Assembly (NCBI GenBank): GCA_965194505.1
Contig: OZ239144.1
Coordinates: 1,488,001-1,552,000, forward strand
Reading direction: 5' to 3'
Length of the DNA: 64,000 nucleotides
DNA from: Hahnella aquatica
GTDB lineage: Bacteria > Pseudomonadota > Gammaproteobacteria > Burkholderiales > Burkholderiaceae_A
Shown here: piece after piece, positions 59,411 to 64,000 of the stretch
How positions within the stretch are numbered: the stretch's first letter is position 1
Layout of the letters: each line of letters starts with the position of its first letter
Made by a program: the position numbers and the translations under genes
The notes under the pieces: generated by a model
Seen by the model: the letters and a program-made list of their open reading frames with translations, nothing else
Told to the model about the DNA's origin: nothing
Databases searched by the model: none

Positions 59411-61333
59411 ATGAATCGCGAGATTGCATCCGACGCCGAGTTGGTTAAGTTCTGGGAAAAGAACAGAACTGGCGTACCTGAGGAGCACTCGCTTCATCGG
59501 TTGATTAACTCCTCTTCTCTCCCGACCTTGAGAGATGTTGGCATCAGGTTCTTCCGGAACACTGAATCAGGAGAGGTTGTTACACAGTACGTCGTCGACA
59601 AGTCGCGAAGATTGTTCTCAGAAAGCCCTTACGGAGCGCGGTCAGCTGCCCAAAGGCAGCTCGACGAGGAGTTGACCGAGGATGCCTCATCACTTACGTT
59701 CCTAGTCGTCATCGGCGTTGCATCCGGTCACTTCCTGTTGGAGTGTTCTCGGCGAATCAAGCCAGAGACGCTACTTATTGTCATAGAGCCAAATGAAGAG
59801 ACCTTGAGGGCGTTTTTTTTCTGCGGGAGTTTTAATGAAGTTATCAGTAGACCAAAAACAATCTGGCTATTTGGGCAGGAACCTAACACCTGTGCGGACG
59901 CGATTACGAGCCTGATTGACCCTGTCACAGTAAAGCTCTGGAAGATATTGCATCCAGCGTCATCTGAAGATTTTTATCCAAATTTTTTGATTGATTTTCT
60001 AAGTCGCCTTAAGTCTGGAACGACGACACAAAAGCTTGGATTTCTCACGGGGCTAACCCAGGGTGAGAAGTTTTTCTCAAATTCCATTCTCAATATCTCA
60101 AATTCTATTAATTCCCTTACGGTGTCCTCGGCGAAAGGCCTGTGGCTCGGCCGGCCAGGGGTTCTTGTTGCAGCTGGCCCCTCGCTAGAGAAGCAACTAC
60201 CAATACTGAGATCAATACAAGACGAGGTTCTTCTTGTTTGCGTGGGTCCGGCTTGGAAGACGTTACGGGCAGCTGACGTGAAGCCGCATTTTGTTGTGTC
60301 AATCGATCCTTTTGACCCCAATTGGACTCACTTTGAAGGACTTCAGGCAGATGGGGAGATACTTTTGACGGATTTCTGTAATAACGTGAGAATTATTGAG
60401 ACGTTTGAAGGTATTCGGATGTTCTGTCACTCAGGCGATGACCGCGACGAGCTTAGCGAATTTTTCACGCGCACTAAGTATGGCAGCCTTGGAACGGGGG
60501 GCTCCGTCGCGCATACGGCTTTTAATTTTTTGCGTCACATCGGAGCTTCGCCGATTATCCTTGTCGGGCAAGATCTAGCTTACACCGGCGGTATTTCTCA
60601 TGCTCGTGGACACACAGGTCGTTCGACTCTCTCGGAGGACAAGGCTCAACGACCCGACAAGTTTCGCTCGGTTCTTGCGTATGGTGGGGTAGGAACAGTT
60701 GAGACGAACGAGCAGATGGACGTCTATCGACTATGGTACGAGCGGCTCCAGGATAAGACGGGAGTCATCAACTGCACCGAGGGTGGAGCCAGGATTCAGG
60801 GCATTCCGGAAGCGGAGCTTTTGGACACGATCGAGTCCGTGGAGCGAGTCTCAAAGAAGGAACTCCTCAGATTTTCTACTCTAACACCGGTTTTTACCCC
60901 AAGTGAGGCGGAGTGCGCCCTCAACAGAATCAGAGCATTCTGTGAAGAGCTCTCCAACTTGAAGACAGATGCAATGGAAGCTTCGAAGCTTTTGGGGCGA
61001 GTTCAACGGCTATGGTCTGAGAGTGGTGGGTCACGAGATCTAGCCGAGGCCAAGATGACTTTTAACGCACAGGCTAAGAAAATTGAGAGCATCGAATCCA
61101 AGGTTGATTTGGTAATGACATCTTTTCTGCGAATTGAAACGTTCTCTCATCGCAGAGCGAGTGTACTCAGCGACGATGACGAAAGTTCGAAACTTCTGAA
61201 CAATGTGATGCTTTACGAGAAGATCCCTGAGGCATGTGACCGTGCTATTAAACTTTTTGAGTTGGCTCAGGATGATATAAAAGAAAGGGTTGGTGCTATT
61301 CGCACCAACCCTTCTCACACAAGCCAGTCCTAA
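59411..61333 (+). CDS. maf: Motility-associated factor (Maf) glycosyltransferase
   Basis: Flagellin glycosyltransferase of the Maf/DUF115 family, 640 residues, which transfers nonulosonic acids to Ser/Thr of flagellin in Aeromonas and Campylobacter. The MAF_flag10 domain carries GVLVAAGPSLEKQL near residue 250 and VSIDPFDPNW, then GTGGSVAHTAFNFL and LVGQDLAYTGG, typical of these proteins. A helical C-terminal region ends the protein. The last 50 bp also form the terminator of the opposite flagellin gene. Confidence 0.92.
   Translation: MNREIASDAELVKFWEKNRTGVPEEHSLHRLINSSSLPTLRDVGIRFFRNTESGEVVTQYVVDKSRRLFSESPYGARSAAQRQLDEELTEDASSLTFLVVIGVASGHFLLECSRRIKPETLLIVIEPNEETLRAFFFCGSFNEVISRPKTIWLFGQEPNTCADAITSLIDPVTVKLWKILHPASSEDFYPNFLIDFLSRLKSGTTTQKLGFLTGLTQGEKFFSNSILNISNSINSLTVSSAKGLWLGRPGVLVAAGPSLEKQLPILRSIQDEVLLVCVGPAWKTLRAADVKPHFVVSIDPFDPNWTHFEGLQADGEILLTDFCNNVRIIETFEGIRMFCHSGDDRDELSEFFTRTKYGSLGTGGSVAHTAFNFLRHIGASPIILVGQDLAYTGGISHARGHTGRSTLSEDKAQRPDKFRSVLAYGGVGTVETNEQMDVYRLWYERLQDKTGVINCTEGGARIQGIPEAELLDTIESVERVSKKELLRFSTLTPVFTPSEAECALNRIRAFCEELSNLKTDAMEASKLLGRVQRLWSESGGSRDLAEAKMTFNAQAKKIESIESKVDLVMTSFLRIETFSHRRASVLSDDDESSKLLNNVMLYEKIPEACDRAIKLFELAQDDIKERVGAIRTNPSHTSQS
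61285..61313 (-). terminator. Rho-independent terminator of fliC2 inside maf
   Basis: Twelve-bp stem with arms AAGGGTTGGTGC and GCACCAACCCTT around a 5-base loop. On the minus strand it is followed by TTCTTTTATAT, a good U-tract. It lies 28 bp after the fliC2 stop, entirely within the last codons of maf on the other strand. Confidence 0.88.
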
Positions 61334-61340
61334 CTTACTA

Positions 61341-62564
61341 TTACTGCAGCAGAGCCAGTACAGACTGCTGCTGAGCGTTGGCTTGGGCCAACATCGCGGT
61401 TGCTGCCTGGCTGACGATCTGTGACCTTGCCAGCTTCGTAGATTCAACGGCATAGTCCGTGTCTAGAATCCTACTGCGGGAATCCGCCAAGTTTGTTGAT
61501 GTTACCGTCATGTTATCAATGGCGGACGTCAGTCTGCTAATTGTGGCGCCAATATCGGCCCGCCCCTGATTTACAGACATAATTGCCGCATCCAGCCCCA
61601 TGATCGACTTTGTGGAGTTGTCTTGGTTATTAATGTGGAGCGACTGAAGGACCTCCCAACCGCGAGTGGCGTTTGCGGTTGTCTCGACGTAGCCCAGAAT
61701 ACTCTGGTCTTGATCGAGGCTGTTGGTCACGGTGAAAGCTGTTCCCTTCACCACGGAGGTGAGTGTAATCACCCCGGCTGCGGAGGCCACTGCCGTAAGA
61801 ACGTTTCCAAGTTCCGAGTCGAGTGCAATTGCGTCTGCAATAGCTGAGGCTAGAGAGGTGTGCAGCATATCGTTGCTGTTAATCGTCACTGAGATGACGC
61901 TGTCATTGACAGTGAACCGAACCACGGTCCCGGATAGTGCCACGCCGCCACTCAATGCCTCTGTAGATGCCTGAATGGTGATGGTCCCAGCTTGGAAGGT
62001 GGAATCGGAGTCGTGGTAGTCGCCAAAGTGATGGCGAACGATCTGACCTGCATTTGCACCAACTTGAAATGCCATCAGACCGCTTACGCCACCCGTCACG
62101 GCCGCCTCGGTGGTAACGCCTGCAACGCCTTGGTTTCCGCGGAATGTTCCATCCAGCAGGTTTACTCCGTTCCACTGCGTGTTTTTGACAATGCGGTTGA
62201 ATTCAGACTTGAGGGATTGGAATTCCGCATTTAAGTATTGACGATCCTCTGAAGTGTTCGTGTCTGATGCGGACTGGACTGACAATTCACGCATGCGTTG
62301 AAGCATGTTAGTCATTTCTACCATCGAGCCTTCAGCCGTTTGCAACAGTGCGATTGCGTCATTCGCGTTTTTGACGGACATGTTCAAACCCCGCACCATG
62401 GAGCTCATATGAGTGCTGATGGCTAAGCCGGCTGCGTCGTCCTTTGCGCCGTTGATCTTCTGTCCAGTCGACAGACGCTCCATGGCAGTTGCCATATCGC
62501 GTCCAACTTTGACACCAGACTGCTGCGCCACCAAAGCTTTAATGTTTGTATTCACAACTGACAT
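61341..62564 (-). CDS. fliC2: Flagellin (407 residues)
   Basis: Second filament protein. N-terminal D0/D1 (MSVVNTNIKALVAQQSGVKV to SSMVRGLNMSVKNANDAIAL) and C-terminal (DYAVESTKLARSQIVSQAAT to SVLALLQ) are typical. The central domain is of normal size and contains one FlaIN-like stretch. The ribosome site is GAAGGAGAAAG. A sigma-28 promoter is 64 bp upstream. Compared with fliC1 this is the regular flagellin, expressed under the late class sigma factor. Confidence 0.95.
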   Translation of the reverse strand: MSVVNTNIKALVAQQSGVKVGRDMATAMERLSTGQKINGAKDDAAGLAISTHMSSMVRGLNMSVKNANDAIALLQTAEGSMVEMTNMLQRMRELSVQSASDTNTSEDRQYLNAEFQSLKSEFNRIVKNTQWNGVNLLDGTFRGNQGVAGVTTEAAVTGGVSGLMAFQVGANAGQIVRHHFGDYHDSDSTFQAGTITIQASTEALSGGVALSGTVVRFTVNDSVISVTINSNDMLHTSLASAIADAIALDSELGNVLTAVASAAGVITLTSVVKGTAFTVTNSLDQDQSILGYVETTANATRGWEVLQSLHINNQDNSTKSIMGLDAAIMSVNQGRADIGATISRLTSAIDNMTVTSTNLADSRSRILDTDYAVESTKLARSQIVSQAATAMLAQANAQQQSVLALLQ

Positions 62565-62628
62565 GGTCTTTCTCCTTCAATGTTAGGAAGCAATCTCAGA
62601 ACGACCGATGTCTGTTCTGATGCTCTCT

Positions 62629-62655
62629 GAATCGGCAAGTGTTTGCCGCGCTTTA
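62629..62655 (-). promoter_or_regulatory. Sigma-28 promoter of fliC2
   Basis: Minus-strand TAAAGCGC, an 11-base spacer, then GCCGATTC match the FliA consensus TAAAGTTT-N11-GCCGATAA. It sits 64 bp before the fliC2 ATG and after the flaG stop. Confidence 0.88.
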
Positions 62656-62664
62656 GTCGATTGA

Positions 62665-63042
62665 TCAAAAAATGTCGTCATACAGCACGCCTTTGAGGTC
62701 CTCAATGCTGTGCGCAACCCGAATCACCACTTCGGGGGGCAACTGCCGAACCACCTCGCCGGTGGATTGCTTGCGCACCGTCACGATCTCCCGGTTCAGG
62801 CGCTCGTCGTACGAGAAGCCCAAATCTCGCTGCATTGTTTTCATCTGCTCGTTCAACTTCGCCACAGCCTCCTGAATCTGCTCGGAGAGCTTTACTGGAT
62901 CGATGGAAAGCATGGGCAGCGGCTTCGAGACATCTGCCTTGGTCTCCGCCATTTTGGCTTCTGCTTTATCGGGCGGTGAGGTGACCGCGCGAACAGCCCC
63001 CGCTCCTTGGCTGCCGCTCACTTGATTAACCAGAGATTCCAT
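62665..63042 (-). CDS. flaG: FlaG family protein
   Basis: Protein of 125 residues, FlaG family, linked to filament length control in some bacteria. The conserved C-terminal half has LGFSYDERLNREIVTVRK and GEVVRQLPPEVVIRVAHS, the FlaG core. The N-terminal half is Ala/Lys-rich and disordered. A hairpin in its leader may hide the ribosome site. It is followed by fliC2 and preceded by fliD. Confidence 0.88.
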   Translation of the reverse strand: MESLVNQVSGSQGAGAVRAVTSPPDKAEAKMAETKADVSKPLPMLSIDPVKLSEQIQEAVAKLNEQMKTMQRDLGFSYDERLNREIVTVRKQSTGEVVRQLPPEVVIRVAHSIEDLKGVLYDDIF

Positions 63043-63049
63043 AAGGCAC

Positions 63050-63076
63050 CGCCCTTTCGAATAACGTCAAAGGGCG
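63050..63076 (-). promoter_or_regulatory. RNA hairpin over the flaG ribosome site
   Basis: On the minus strand CGCCCTTT and AAAGGGCG form an 8-bp stem with an 11-base loop, ending 7 bp before the flaG ATG. The 3' arm contains the likely Shine-Dalgarno (AAAGGG), so folding would block translation. Confidence 0.6.
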
Positions 63077-63186
63077 ATGGCAGATGCCAAAACCCTTTTC
63101 TCACGTTTGAAGCATCGGAAGCGCAAACGGGAACTTGAGGGCCGAGCCTCAAATTCCGACTAAATTACTTGGGAATTGTCTGCGGA

Positions 63187-64000
63187 CTAGTTCTTGTAGG
63201 CGGCCATCATGGCGTCAAAGGTGCCCTTTAGGCTATCTCGGGTGGCATTGGCCTGCCCAACAATGGAATCCATCACCCCGAACTGCCTAGAATATCGGGC
63301 CAACAAAGCCTCCATTCGCGTTTCCAGTGATTCGAGGTCCTTTTTGTAGCGGTCTAGCTGTTTATTTGCACTATTGGTCTGGGCCATCACCACACCGTCG
63401 GTCTTGAGCATGTCGTTGATGGTCTTGATGGCGTCCCCAGCCAAACCCCTGTTTGCCGTGCCCAACTCCGACTGGTTGTTGGTGTTGGCACTCAGGGCCA
63501 AGACCATGGCGTCGAACTTGCCCTCGAGCGCCGCGGTGAGTTCGTCGGCCTTGAGTTCCATTTTTCCCTCGCGGGTGATCGAAATGCCCAGGTCGCGAAG
63601 CGTGGAGACCTCCGTGCCGGGAGTGCTGGAGGGGCCAGTAAACAGCGCACGAATCTTGTTCCGAATGCCCCTGGCGGTGGAATCATTGGCCAATGAGCCG
63701 CTGAAGACGTCTTCGGGGTCCTCCGTGTTCTTCGGGCCCGTGAGGATATCCAGATCAGACATTGCATCGTTGTACGCGGTAACCAGGCCTTCGAACTTAG
63801 TTCGAACAGAATCGAGGTCTCGGGTAAGGGTGAGCACCTCGGCGCTGCTGGTGGTGCGTGTGAGGTTGAGTGTGACCCCAGGAATGGCATCGGTGATGTT
63901 GTTCGTGGTTCTGGTAATCGGCACCCCATCGATCTCAATAGAAGCGTCCGAGGCCGACTGAACTGAGGAAAAGGCCATGGCCGCAACGGTCGTGCCGGGA
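63187..64000 (-). CDS. fliD: Flagellar filament cap protein FliD, C-terminal part
   Basis: Capping and hook-filament adaptor, cut at the right edge. About 270 C-terminal residues remain. DGVPITRTTNNITDAIPGVT and LNLTRTT are typical of the FliD middle domain, followed by a long coiled-coil C-terminus (SANKQLDRYKKDLESLETRM) with RYSRQFGVMDSIV near the end. Order fliD-flaG-fliC2 on this strand suits a filament gene cluster. Confidence 0.93.
   Translation of the reverse strand, partial: PGTTVAAMAFSSVQSASDASIEIDGVPITRTTNNITDAIPGVTLNLTRTTSSAEVLTLTRDLDSVRTKFEGLVTAYNDAMSDLDILTGPKNTEDPEDVFSGSLANDSTARGIRNKIRALFTGPSSTPGTEVSTLRDLGISITREGKMELKADELTAALEGKFDAMVLALSANTNNQSELGTANRGLAGDAIKTINDMLKTDGVVMAQTNSANKQLDRYKKDLESLETRMEALLARYSRQFGVMDSIVGQANATRDSLKGTFDAMMAAYKN

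Noticed and set aside
63043..63186. Sigma-54 promoter before flaG
   Set aside because: A TTGGCAT stretch is present but the GG and GC elements are 11 bases apart rather than 10.

Overview
The window looks like the chromosome of a motile beta-proteobacterium, most likely Burkholderiales. The evidence is the gene order manB-waaC-waaA beside pcm and tolC, the run yqgE-ruvX-pyrB-pyrX-plsC, GC-rich coding in most of the window, and two flagellin genes beside a pseudaminic-acid locus. The genus cannot be named from the sequence alone. No rRNA, tRNA or CRISPR array was seen.

Layout. Positions 1-23500 are ordinary chromosome. They hold envelope and LPS genes (uppP, tolC, waaA, waaC, manB, plsC, pal, a RodZ-like protein), pyrimidine genes (pyrB plus a catalytically dead dihydroorotase homologue), tetrapyrrole and tRNA genes (hemL, gluQ-RS), a photolyase, a 54-residue rubredoxin, a DEAD-box helicase, and several transporters (EamA, AzlCD, AI-2E/PerM family, MscS). 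Genes are very tightly packed and several convergent pairs overlap in their coding 3' ends.

Positions 23555-32020 carry a flagellar basal-body operon on the minus strand: a sigma-54 enhancer-binding regulator followed by fliE, fliF, fliG, fliH, fliI and fliJ. A well-formed sigma-54 promoter lies in front of the regulator. FliH has a very long acidic low-complexity insert.

Positions 32088-39218 form an accessory island. It holds a FitAB-type toxin-antitoxin pair, a Sel1-repeat protein, an AAA/DUF4143 ATPase, a BrnTA-type pair, a Fic protein, an orphan MNT nucleotidyltransferase and a HigBA-type pair. Palindromic candidate operators are visible. A 41-bp element is shared between the ATPase promoter region and the Fic promoter region.

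Positions 39297-64000 are a flagellin and flagellin-glycosylation locus. A 999-residue flagellin (sigma-54 promoter) and a 407-residue flagellin (sigma-28 promoter) flank a sugar locus. That locus encodes all six steps to CMP-pseudaminic acid (PseB, PseC, PseH, PseG, PseI and an SpsF-type PseF), an aldo/keto reductase, a methyltransferase and a class III aminotransferase. Next to them is a compact carrier-protein cassette: an amino-acid-type adenylation enzyme, two acyl carrier proteins, a KAS III, an SDR, a GNAT, an AAC(3)-fold acyltransferase and a metallo-beta-lactamase-fold protein. A Maf-type flagellin glycosyltransferase follows, then flaG and the 5'-truncated fliD.

The glycan locus is a mosaic. 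A truncated spsF remnant at 46164-46259 marks one join and an IS3-type transposase remnant at 58658-58921 marks another. My best candidate for an undescribed system is the carrier-protein cassette at 51710-58548, which may build and attach an unusual acyl or aminoacyl group to the flagellin sugar.
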